From assembly GCA_011316305.1 (NCBI GenBank), contig SAUG01000154.1:20380-84379 (forward strand): DNA of 64,000 bases, read 5' to 3'. A model generated the notes under the pieces. The model worked only from the letters and a program-made list of their open reading frames with translations, had not been told where the DNA came from and made no database searches. The translations under genes and the position numbers were made by a program. Source of the DNA: Rusavskia elegans. Its lineage: Eukaryota > Ascomycota > Lecanoromycetes > Teloschistales > Teloschistaceae. Position 1 is the first letter of the stretch. Every line of letters starts with the position of its first letter. This document shows, piece by piece, positions 12,922 to 24,773 of the stretch.

Positions 12922-15900
12922 TATAACGTCTCTATATATCAAAGAGCGTTACGTTCGAGCCTAGCTACAGCCGTAGACGTAGTCCGAGCTACTAAATAGT
13001 AAAGGAGTTCTAGTATAAATTATCGCGACTAATCCCGTATAGCTATAAAGATATAGTCGCGATATTATAAAATATCCTCGTTATATAAATACTTAAGAAG
13101 AGAATATATAAAGATAATTAATAATTATATTAACGACTAATCCCTTTTGGAAGGTTTCTATCTGGAATTATATTAAGTTTTTATATATATATATTTTATC
13201 AACGTTATATACGGCAACGATTGTTGTATTTTACGTACAAAGAAATTTTTACAGCTAAAGGTATATTTATCTGGTTAAATTTACAGCGCAGTTAATTATA
13301 TTAACTATTTTCTTCTTTATTCGATTACGAATTCTCTACTATATAAGTATAACTTTGTTACTCGCAGTCCTCGGTCTACCAGCCTTCTTCGACGTTATAA
13401 ATAATTAGGAGTATCTAATATTTCCGCTATATCTATCTACTATACTGCGAAGTAATTATCTATATTCGTCGTATCGGCCGTATTTATTATATAACCTGTA
13501 CCTAAACGTTCCGCTAAACTATTAAGGTACTTTTTAGCCTATTTAGCTTTAAAAGGGTCGCTAGGTAGTACGCTAGCTACTACGGCTAGAAGTTTTACCC
13601 GGTCGATTAGGTTAAAAGGAGATAGGAAGATTAGATAGTATATTTTAAAGGCGGTAAGAAAAAGATTTAGGTTAAAGTCGAAATAGATTATTCTAGCTAT
13701 AACGAGATAGTCGATAACCGCGCGGGTAGATATAGTTATTATAGATATAGGTATTACCGTCTGGTTTAGCTTACAGCTATAGCTATTACGAGAATATATA
13801 CGTACGTAAGAGCTTTTAGGCTTATATTACTAGTAAATAAAGAAGAAACGATAACTGCGAGGTATATTTATCTATAAAAGTTTCTATATTAAATTATCGG
13901 TAGAAGAAAACGTAATATTACTAAGTAAATTTAAATTATAATTCTATAGAAAGAACCGTTATTTACGTTAACTAAATTAGGGTATAAGTTCTACTACCGT
14001 ATATTTAATACTAGTATACCAACGCTTGATTTACTTACCGAACCACTGGTTTACCGGATACCAAAACCAAAACAAATAACTAAATTAACGACTAATAAAA
14101 GTAGCTATTTAATAGAAATAATGAAGCGATATATATAGTAAAGATAGCCGATAGTACCGATAGATAGTCGTCTCGCTAAAACCCTATTAAGAAAGTCGGC
14201 TATAGCGGCTATAGACGGCTATAGATAAATAGTAACGTTTAGATAGCTAATTTTTTAAAATATTTCTATAGAATTATAGATATAATATAACCCTTTTTAT
14301 ATCGCTTTTTATCTAACGTTTCCGTATACGATATTTATAAAGCCTTGTCTTTCTTTTTCTTCTATCTTTTTTTTTAATATTTTTATTATACGTTTTTAAA
14401 AAAGTAATCGATTAAAATCTTTCTATCGAATTTAGTCGAAGGGTATTATTATACTTTTTCCGTATAATCTTTACGTTCGTAATCTTTTAAAAGAATATAA
14501 GGTTAAAGTAGATAGTAATATCTATAGTAAATATACTCGTACTTAGAAGTCTTATAATTTCTTAATTTCTAACGCTATCTATAAGACTATTTTATTTTTA
14601 TATCTTCCCTATTTACTAATATTCATAGAAAAATATTTTAAAAATAAAAAAATTAAGCTCCGGTTTAATATTAGGAACGTTTTTATTAAATATACCAAAA
14701 TATAACGTTGTATCGAGTCTTTTTTTAATTTTAAAAAGAAAATTCGTAATAAATATTTTACTTAGGAATTAGATTTCCGTCGACTTTTTAAAAAGTAAAA
14801 ATATTTTATTACTTTTTATCGCGTTTTAGATAAATATAAAAGTATTTTTATTATTTAGAAATAGCGCGTATTATTTTATTTTAATAAATTTAATAATCTA
14901 GTTATATTCTATTCCTCTATAGTTTTTATACTAGCTGTATAAAAGGCGTCTATTAAATCGGTTCCGGTTAATAATTTAGTTAATTTTGATTAGTTTCTAA
15001 AGGATTTTAATTCTTTTTAATCTTTAGATTTAGGAAGCGTATAAAAGAGTATCTAGTTAAAGATTCCTTCGTAGTACCTCTATCTCTTCTATTTAGAAGT
15101 TAATATTATAAATTATATCCGAGTTTTCGGAAACTTCTACTAACTTTTATTTTTTTAGCGACTATTTTATTTTAAAAAGATAAAGTTAAAGACTAATCGT
15201 CTTTTAATTATATACTAAATATAGAATCTGGCGTATTATTATCTAGGTATTCTTCCGGTTTAGATATAAAACTATAGTCGACCCTTTCTATTCCTTTAAT
15301 AATATTTCAATAGATTTTTTTAATATTTTCTATCTATAGTTCTTAAATTAGCTTCTATATTTTATTATATTTAAGAGCTAATTATATTAGTAGATAGTAA
15401 TATTCTTTTTGGATCTTTATTTTCTAGACTTCGCCTCTTTATTTAAAAAGAATATTAATTTTTTTAATTTACTTATAGTTTATATAAAATCCGATATCTA
15501 ATTTATTATATAATAGGTTTTTATATACGAGAAAATATATCGTTTATAGTTCTATTTTTCTTTTAACCGTACTTTCTTATATTAATATTCCCGAAATCGA
15601 TTCTTTCTATTCTTTTAGAATAATATACTATTTAGGGCTTTTAACTATTATAAAGTTAGATATTCCGATAAATCTATTTTTTAGTTTAACTTCGATATCT
15701 ATAATTATATTATTCTACTAGATATATTACTAAATATATCCTTTAATCTAGCCGTATAATCTTTTTATAATTTTATTTTTTCCTTTTTTATTTACGAAAA
15801 CTATTATTTTATAACTTCCGATTTTAATTTTAAAAGCTACTATAAAAGGTCTTTCTATTTTATATAGTCTAAATTCTACTACCGGTTTTTTCTCTATTCT

Positions 15901-17225
15901 TTTTAATTCTATAGGGTACTATTCTAACCTTTTTTTATCTAATAGATAGATAAGGTATTTATTATTATAACAGGCTATCTAAATTTTAGTTATATATTCT
16001 TTCGTTTTTTTTCTAGATAATTTCTCTATCACTTTAAACTAGTATTTAGTTATCTCTATTATCTTTTTATTTAAATAATTCCTTTTAAAATATTCTATCT
16101 TTCCGTATAAATAATAAGCTTTAGTTTATAAATCTTTAGTTTCGGTACTATCGAGCTTTATCAGGTTTCCTTTAGACTATCTTTTAGTAGATCCTATTTT
16201 ACTAAGCGCCTATTTATCGATATATTATTTATACCACCTAGTATCGATCTTTATTACTAGTTCGATTAAATCCGCTAGTAAATCGGGTTTTTCGATCGCT
16301 ACTATAGCTTCTTTAGTTCTACTATTAATTCTCTTAAAGAAATAGGCTTTATAGCTGAATCTTCTTAGTTTATCTTATAAGCTAATATCCTAAACTAAGT
16401 AGTATAGATAGCTACCGACTTCTACTATTTTAGAACTATTAGTTTCTTTACTATTACTTTATCTTTATTATCGCTTCCGAAGGTTTCTTTAATAGCTATA
16501 ATTAAAATACCGAAATAATAAAATATCTAAAATATTTCTTCTTTTCTTTATTTTTCGGAATTATTAAAGTAGTTTTCTATATAGGGCTAGATTTAATTAA
16601 AGGTTACCTTTTTTAATTAGATTATTATAAATAGAACCTTAACTACTTCGTTTAAAAACTGGTTTACGTATAATATAAAATAGATATTTATTTAAATAAA
16701 CTAAGGTTTTAAGAATTCTCTATTTCATTTATAGATATTTAGCGTTACTATTTTAATAGTATCGCTTCGCTTTATAGAATAGGATAACGAAATTAATATA
16801 GTAAATCGTTAAAAAATAATATCTCTATATATTAGAAGGTATTACGTTCGAGCCTAGATATAGCTATAGATATAGTCCGAGCTACTAAATAGTAAAAAAG
16901 TTCTAGCGTAGGTTAATACGACTAATTCTATATAGCCGTAAAGATATAGTCGCGATATTATAAAGTATCTTTATTATATAGACAATTATGAAGAGAATAT
17001 ATAAAGATATTTAATAATTATATTAACGACTAACGAGAAAAGCTATCTAATAGAAATAAAGGAGCAATATATATAGTAAAAGTAGCCGATAGTACCGATA
17101 GGTAGCTATTTTACTAAAACCCTATTAGAAAGGTCGGCTATAGCGGCTATAGGCGACTATAGATAATTAGCGTCGTTTAGCTAGCCAATCTTCCAGAATA
17201 TTTCTATAGAGTAGTGGACGTAATA
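12922..17225 (-). mobile_element. Gag-only LTR retrotransposon copy 2, 5-bp target duplication
   Basis: Direct LTRs at 12922-14287 (interrupted by an R4 insert) and about 16815-17225 flank an interior of about 2.5 kb that aligns with copies 1, 3 and 4. The 5-mer GATAT occurs on both sides (12917-12921 and 17226-17230), a perfect target duplication. Coding direction is minus, as shown by comparison with the copy at 55801. The interior has no RT or integrase and is heavily mutated. CGGCTATAG iterons are kept in both LTRs. Confidence 0.88.
13141..14083 (-). mobile_element. R4 repeat copy 1 inserted in an LTR, with ORF
   Basis: A 943-bp insert begins TCCCTTTTGGAAGG and ends CAAAACAAATAACTAA. It is flanked by the 12-mer ATTAACGACTAA on both sides (13129-13140, 14084-14095), which occurs once in uninterrupted LTRs. 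On the minus strand, about 13808-13300 holds an ORF of about 168 codons. Readable parts include TRAVIDYLVIARIIYFDFNL, NLIDRVKLLAVVVASVLPSD, YLNSLAERLGTGYIINTADT and IDNYFAV. Its stops are all TAA/TAG at Q-like sites. The same ORF is found in four other copies. I recognise neither the protein nor the element class. Confidence 0.75.
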
Positions 17226-17230
17226 GATAT

Positions 17231-17718
17231 TCCGAAATAGAAATTTACTATAAAACTAGATCGATTATATCGATATAGATATCTATAGAAAAGAATATAC
17301 GATTTATATTATAGTAAATACAGATCTAAGTATTATAGGTTCTATAGCGAAAATTAAATAGATTCTATTAAATATAAAAATCTATTTCCAGATATATATA
17401 TTATACGTATATTCTATAAAGATCCAAAATCTATAATTATAGTTTACTTTTATTAAATTCTATTTTTCTTTTTATTATATTCTAGTTTACGCTTTTTTAT
17501 TAGATAGTTATTTTGATTATATATTTCGATAAGTTTCTAAATATTTTTAAAATCTTTTTATAGCTGTTAAAAATCATAGTCTTTTAACTAACTAGTTTAT
17601 TTAATTAGATATTCTATTTTTAACTGTTCGTCTTTATTAGATTTCGTAAATCTTTTATTTAAAATAGCTTTTACCTCCTATTTTTCTTTAATATCGATGA
17701 AATCCTATAATAGATATT
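17231..17718 (-). pseudogene. Decayed ORF, part 2 (upstream half)
   Basis: The minus strand reads as a charged, probably coiled-coil segment: DFIDIKEK, EVKAILNKRFTKSNKDEQLK and later NQNNYLIKKRKLEYNKKK, with RIP-type stops in between. The LTR element at 12922-17225 separates it from 12400-12921, where the frame seems to continue. A MITE bounds it at 17719. Function unknown. Confidence 0.4.
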
Positions 17719-18101
17719 TAGGTTGGCCGTCGGGTCGGATTTCGAATCCGAGTTAACAAACTCGATCCGACCCGAATCGGATTAGATTAAAACGTAACCC
17801 GACCTAATCGGATTTCGAATTCGGGTTAGCTAATCTAATCCGACCCGCTAAAACTAGATTTTGGCGCTAAACTCTAGTATAAAAATATAATTCTAATATA
17901 AAAATTATACGAATAATTTAAAAAAAATTCTAATTAATGAACTACGCTAGCGGGAATAATCCTAGTTAGATTAATTATATTACCTGATTATATTACTTAT
18001 AAATATAAATAATTAATAAATTAATTGAGATATTATATTATTATATAATTAAAAAAAAAGGTTTAGCGGATATCCGAATTCGACCCGAAATGGCCAGTCT
18101 A
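17719..18101. mobile_element. hAT-like MITE with perfect 8-bp target duplication
   Basis: Begins TAGGTTGGCCGTCGGGTCGG and ends GACCCGAAATGGCCAGTCTA. The 8-mer TAGATATT occurs immediately on both sides (17711-17718 and 18102-18109). It is 383 bp, AT-rich inside and non-coding. The outer parts hold stacked copies of CCCGAAT/GATCGGATT-type sequence. Confidence 0.9.
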
Positions 18102-18124
18102 TAGATATTCTAGTAATTCGCTAT

Positions 18125-18447
18125 TAGACTGGCCGGTTCAAATCGAATTCCCGTCGAATTATCGAATATCCGACTCGATTTTAGTAACCCGATCCGGACC
18201 CGACCCGATTATATTAAATATTTAGTATACTATTAATATAATAATTAAATAAAAGTAATTTATCTGAGTAATATATTTAGTTTTACTATAGACTATCTAG
18301 CTAGCGTCGTTAATTAATTAGAATTCTTTTAGTAAATTTATATAAAAGTTATACTAACTTTATATCTTTATACTAGAATCTAACGGTTTTAGCGCGTCGG
18401 ATTAGGTTATAATTTAGTATCCGAAATCCGATCCGACGGCCAATCTG
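18125..18447. mobile_element. hAT-like MITE, second copy 23 bp from the previous one
   Basis: Begins TAGACTGGCCGGTTC and ends CCGACGGCCAATCTG, an imperfect inverted repeat. The 8-mer TTCGCTAT flanks it at 18117-18124 and 18448-18455. It is 323 bp. Only a few bases separate the duplications of the two neighbouring MITEs, so two insertions hit nearly the same point. Confidence 0.9.
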
Positions 18448-19683
18448 TTCGCTATTTTAACGACAATAGAATTTATCTAATAGAAATATATTAAAGATAT
18501 TATAGATTTTTATTCTAATTAAAAGAGTTAACCAATAAATTAAAAAATCTATTCAATTCGAAATCCGATACGGATCTACGAGTTTAGAAGTATTTTTTTT
18601 TAATTATTTAAATTTTAGATTTTTTTTAAATAATAATACTAAATCTCTAATTTTATATTCTATCGGTTAAGAATTTTTATTATAGTATTTAGATTATTTT
18701 GTCTAAGTTTTCTTCTAATTTATTCGTATCGATTTATATATTTTTTATAAATTTATAACTTTTTCTTTTACTACTAGTATATTTATTTTTACCAGCTTCT
18801 ATTCTACGACGTTATCTTTAACGCCTTTAAATATTATATCTAGATTATAGCCTATAAATGTTTTAAAGGGAAAGTTTTTATAATATTATACTCGCTATTA
18901 TTATAAACAGATTTAGCTAAAAGTAGAAATATAATCTACTTTTTTTTTTTTTTTATAAATATATACTTTTAGATATTATTCTAATAATTAATTTTATTTT
19001 TTAATCTATCTATTTATTTTAATATAGAATATAGAATTTAAACGATATTTAATCTTTAGATAATAGTAGATTTCCGAGAAGAATTCGCTCGTAAATAGCG
19101 ATTTTCTATTACTAATAATTCTATTAGAAATAAATTCTTTATACTAAAGTTTATTAATAATCAATTCTATTAAATCCTTTTTATTAATAGTTTTACGATA
19201 AAGGATATACCTCGCTATTTTAATAAATCGATCGATTGCTATAAATACTAAATCTACTACGCCCTAAAAATATCGAATAGATGGTAATCTAGTAATAAAA
19301 TCTATTATTATTCCCTTCTATAGCTATATAGAATATAAAAGATTCTAAAATTTTCTATATATTTTATATCTATAGATTTTAATTTTAAATATATATTATA
19401 CGTTTCCATATACTTTCTAATATATTTAGATAAATTTAGCTAGCTATAGCTACAATAAATAAGTAATAACATTCGCTAATATCTAAAATATCCAGCTATA
19501 GAGTTATTATAGTATTTTACTAGAATTTTTATTTATAGTATCTTGTTTTTAGATATATATAAAGATTTCTTTTAAAAAAGAAAATCTGTCTTTATTTCTA
19601 TATTTTATAACTCGGCTTTCTTTTTTAATATACGTTAGATAATCTATATATATTTCAATATATCCCGTATATTAGAAGTTACT

Positions 19684-20093
19684 TGTAACGTCCCTGTATA
19701 TCAGAAGGCGTTACGTTCGAGCCTAGCTATAGCCGTGGACGTAGTCCGAGCTACTAAATAGTAAAGGAGTCCCAGTATAGATTATCGTAACTAATCCTGT
19801 ACAGCCGTAGAGATACGGTTACGATATTACGAGATATCTTTATTACGAGGTAATTTAAAAGAGAATAGTAGAGACGTATTTAATAATTATATTAATAACT
19901 AACAAGAGAAACTATCTATAGGAGTAATAAGCGATATATATAGTAAAAGTAGCCGTAAAGGCCGATAAATAGCCGCCTGCTAAAAGTCCCGTCTAGAAGG
20001 GCGGCTATATCGGCTATAGGCGGCTATAGATAATTAGGCTCGCTTGCCTAACTAATCTTTCTATAGAACCTCTGTGGAGTCGTGGACGTAATA
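19684..20093 (-). mobile_element. Solo LTR (410 bp) with perfect 5-bp duplication
   Basis: Begins TGTAACGTCCCTGTATATCA and ends GTCGTGGACGTAATA. TTACT flanks it on both sides (19679-19683 and 20094-20098). It is one of the least mutated LTRs of the family and keeps several CA and TG dinucleotides, so the insertion or the last RIP round is relatively recent. It lies inside gypsy element 2. Confidence 0.92.
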
Positions 20094-23000
20094 TTACTTT
20101 ACTATAAGCTATTCTACTAATAAAATCGTTTTATATTATTTAATATAGAATATCTAGGTTATAATATATATTCCTAGTAATAAGATTTATTCCATTATTA
20201 AATCCATTATCGGAAATAGTTATTATTAATCTATTACTACCGCGTCTGCCGCCTATTATACTCGAAAGTAATCTCGATATATAAATTATATCGCGACTTT
20301 AAATTAGTAGTAGAAAATTAGTTCTATTTTTTTTAGAGTTTTTAAATTCTATAGAAGGTTTTCTAGACTCTTCTGTTATATATCTATAAGAAATAAAATT
20401 AATTCGAACTATTTATAATAAAGACGGTCTATTACTAGATTTCTAGCTAGTAGAATTTAACTTTCGCTAAAATATAAATAATATCGTTTAGATTTAAAAA
20501 TTAATTATTTTTTTAATCCGGTCTTTTAAATAGCGGATTGGCTAGATTTATTTTTTCCAGATAATAGAAAATATCAAAATCTATAGTAGCTAATTTAATA
20601 ATCTAGCGATATTATTAAACGTTAAATTCTTTAATTTTTATAAATTCCCGGAAGTTATTATAATCTATCTAGATCTTTACTATATATCTGGCGCCTTTAG
20701 AATAATATTTCTATTACTCGAAGATTTTAATAATAGCGAATAATTCGGTATTATATATTTTATAATTATATTCGATCAGAAATATCTTTTATAATTGAAA
20801 TATAATTAGGCACTAGCCAATATATTTATTATTTTATAATATAATCTTAGCTAATCTAATTTTAGAAATGTTAGTTTCGATATAGGATTTTTTTTCGGAT
20901 TAAAATACTATAATATTCCAGTAGTATTAAAAGTACGTTTTAATTTTTCAAAAGTTTTTTAGATTCCGATAGTCTAGCGAAACGGTTCCGATTTCTTTCT
21001 AATAATACTCTCTATAAATAAATTTATTAGAAGCGCTATAATCCGAAAATAGTAGTAAATAAAACGCCGATAAAAATTTATAAACTTTAAAAAAATCTAT
21101 ATCTTCTAGTAAATTCTTAGAACCGGATATTTTTTAATAGTTACTATTTATTCCGAGTCTATCGATATATTATCCGTAGATATAATAAAGTATAAAAACT
21201 CTATACTTTTAATATAAAAAGTATACTTTTCAAAGTTAAAATATAACTATATATTACGAAGTTTATAAACTATTTATCGGATATAATTCTAGTTTTTTTT
21301 TCGAATTAAAAAAATTAAAATATTATCTAGATAGACTATATTATAACTATCAACTAGTTCTTCTAAAATTCTATTAAAATAGATTTAAAACGTCGTAGGT
21401 ATATTAGTAAAACCGAAAGGTATAATAAAACACCCGAAATATCTATATCTCGTACGAAATATAGTTTTCTATTTATTATCTTTTTTAATCCGGATTTAAT
21501 AGTAGACATCTTTAATATTATATTTAGAAAAGTATTTTATCTCCGATAATCGATCTAGAATTTTAGAGATAAGAGATAAAAGATACCGATTTTTAATTAT
21601 TACTTTATTAGAATCTCTATAGTTGATATATATACGAAAACTACTATCTTTCTTTTATATAAAAAAGATAAAAGCTTCTATAAAAAATATTAAATAGCGA
21701 ATCCAGCTCTTTTTTAAAGTACTATTTAAATAACCATAAAGTTTATCGAGCTCGCGTTTAGATAGTCTATAAAATAGGTGATATAGTAGATATTATCTAT
21801 TTAATTCGATTATATAATCGGTATCTTTAAACGGTGGAAAAGAATCTACTAAATATATATTATAAACTTTAATCTTTTTATATACTAGTTTCGAAATCGG
21901 CTCGAGCTATTATATATCTTTATTTTCTTTATATTTATTACTGTTAGCTTCTATTTATATAGTAGTATGGTTATTAGACTTTATATATATAGTGGTAATC
22001 ATTACAATATTTATCTATATATACTTTTCGGCCTATGATATATAAATAAAAACTACTGATAAATCGATACTAGAATAGATTAATTATTTTCTACCTATCT
22101 GATTATTTTATATTACTTTATTACGGGTAGGAAATCGCTATTACTCTAATTTTAGATCTATAACTATCTAAACTTAATAGAAAACTGGTATATCTAGAAT
22201 GATACTATATTTATCGATTATATCTAAAATATAGAATCGCGATATATATTTTTTCCGATAGTTTTAACTATCTATTATTATCTAGTTTAAATTATATATT
22301 CTATAGTAGATAGTACGTAAACTTCTAATGTATTAAAAATAGAGTTTTTCTAATTATTAGACGGGCTCTAGATTATATTAAATAATAAAAGATTAAGAAA
22401 CGACGTTAATCTAGAAGTTTAGATCTAGAAATACTTTAGTTCTACTATATTCTTTTACTGATAACTCGATAAATATTTTTATTAAAAGACCTTTTTTTAC
22501 TTTAATTTATTTATTTTAGACTATTATTGAAGCTATAATAGATTTTGCTGATTTTTTAACTAGTTAGTATTACTAGGATTATCTTTCGTTATATTAACAG
22601 TAGACTTTTTAAAAGATTTATTACTACTACTACGAGAGTTATCAGATTTCTAATTATTTTAATTTTAGTACTGGTTTTCAGAATAACTCTTAGATTAATA
22701 ATCTATACTACTATAAATAAAGTATATAATAGATTTATTATTTTATTTATACGTTATAAATTTATTATTACTAATATTAGAAATATTTTTTCTACCAATA
22801 TTATTCCGATTTTCGAATTTTTAAAAATTCCTTTTACTATATAGAGGCGTATAACATCTATTAGTAGAGAAATTCTAATACTAATCTAGTATTATTTTGT
22901 CTATATTTTCTAATCGAATAGTTTAAACTATCTATTTATTATAGCAAAAATCTTTTAACTTTATATTTTAAACGCGTATAGTATACTTTAATTCTAGGGG

Positions 23001-24030
23001 AAATTTAAAAAAGAAAAAAAGTGAATACTATTTTTCTAATAAAAGAAATAGCTAGATTTTTAGTAAAATAAAAAAATTATAGAATTCTAGAATATTTTAA
23101 TCTATATTCTAGGTTTTATAAAGGTATTTCGTCGGGGTATCTAATAGACGAGATTTAGGATCGATAGTAAAGTTTAAAAGAAAATCTAAAAATTTATTCT
23201 ATAATATACTATTAAAAGTATTTTTATTAATAAAAAATTCCTTTTTTTCGAACTAACGGTTTAATTTCTAGCTTTTAATAAAGTTCTAGGCCTATCGAGT
23301 TTATTCCGTATAGATAAATAAGATATCGGATTTTTAGAACTAATTTCTATAGAATTTAACCTATTTATATTACTTTTTAAAGGTTATTCTATTACCGTAT
23401 TTTTTAGGCTTCTCAATTTTAATCTTTAATAAAATTTAAGGCGCTCGCGAATATCTAATAGCTAGTTTAAAGAAAAGTTAATTATTATCTAAAATATAAT
23501 TCGGATCTATTATACGAAAAGTCTATATTCTATAATATACTTTTAAAAAGGTTTTCTTCTTTACTATTATTTTTACTATTATTCGGATTATTCGAGTTAT
23601 TACTACTATTAGGCGACTAACCGGAATTAGATTTTCTAAAAGTAAAAGTTTCCGAAAAAAATTTTCTATTAGACTATAACTAACTATTAGATAGCTATTA
23701 CTAATAGAATTAGCTGCCTGAAATAATGTAGTTTTTTAACGCGCTAGTAATAAAATTACTATAAAATTCCGATTAAATTCTTTAAATAATAGAAGATAAT
23801 CTAGAATTTTTTTTATCGGAAATTTTCGATATAGCCGGGTTATATTTATTAGATTAATTTATAATATCTATAAACCGCGATTTAATAGCTTTAGCGCTAG
23901 TTTAAAACAGTTTTATATAAAATATTCTACTACGGCTATAACTACTATAAATATTATATATCGACGTCGATATAGTCGGACTATAAATAATCTATACCGA
24001 GTTCAAAATATCTAATATAATAAATCAAAA

Positions 24031-24270
24031 TTATTATATAGGATATTCCTAGAATAGTATATAATTATAAATCAGACGAAAGATATATTATAGAACTAAC
24101 TTATATTCTAGAAAAACTAGAGTATAATCTTGTAAAAAGATAAAGGAAAAAATAGAGAAAGATCGTGATCCGATATACTAGCGACGCTCTAGCGACTAGG
24201 CGGCAAGCCTCGTTTCTAAACGTTTTAATTATATTTTCAGAGTCTATATAACGCGTTTGGCGCTTATATA
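24031..24270 (-). repeat. Probable LTR of gypsy element 2
   Basis: Shares about 240 bp with 10210-10448 and sits at the upstream end of the minus-strand gypsy reading frames. It keeps GCTAGCGACGCTCTAGCGAC and ACGCGTTTGGCGCTTATA almost unmutated. The LTR call is inferred from position; no partner LTR is present at the other end. Confidence 0.5.
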
Positions 24271-24629
24271 ACCGTAATTAGATAATAGATTTTTATTAAT
24301 AAAATCATAAATCTGGAAGATAGACGATAGAACTAAAGTACTTCTATAGCTATTAATATAGATTCTAAAACTTATATATACATACGACTACTCTAAATTC
24401 TCGGATAAAATCTTTTCGAATTTTTTATTTATAACGGCGTTCGAATACGTCTATTAAATTCTTAAACTTTATATATAAATACAAAACGTTATAAAACCTT
24501 ATATATAGAAAAGAAATAGACGAGGAAATCGAATAGAATCTAATAGGAATAGGGAATAACTAAAGTTTATACAGCTAATAGCATTATATTCCCGACTGAA
24601 ATTTATATAAATTCCACTCCTTATTACTA

Positions 24630-24773
24630 TTAGATCGGATCGGATCGAATTTTTATTAATTTCTATTTTATTAATTGATCCGATTTACGGTTCTAATATT
24701 AGAAACCGATTCGAATCGTTTAGTAGATTAGATTAAACTAACTCGTTAAAATTCGAATCGAATTTTCGAAATA
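24630..24773. mobile_element. hAT-like MITE, left part (split by a gypsy element)
   Basis: From TAGATCGGATCGGATCG to TTTTCGAAATA this matches the right two thirds of the MITE at 39058. The rest of the MITE (TATCGAAATAGCCAGGCTA) is found after the gypsy element, at 32915-32946. The gypsy element therefore inserted into an existing MITE. Confidence 0.75.

Larger units (their letters stand above)
18456..24270 (-). mobile_element. Ty3/gypsy element 2, partial, with RT and integrase
   Basis: Minus-strand reading gives a good reverse transcriptase at about 21720-21290: YKRKIVV region, INYRDSNKVIIKNRYLLSLI, PFGFTNIPTTF and the catalytic box VYLDNILIFF (one D lost by mutation). Further along, about 19310-19080 reads as an integrase core: DFITRLPSI, DLVFIAIDRFIKIARYI. 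Order RT then IN is that of Ty3/gypsy. A possible LTR lies at 24031-24270; the matching LTR at the other end was not found, so the element is truncated. A solo LTR (19684-20093) is inserted between RT and the integrase core. All frames are RIP-broken. Confidence 0.8.
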
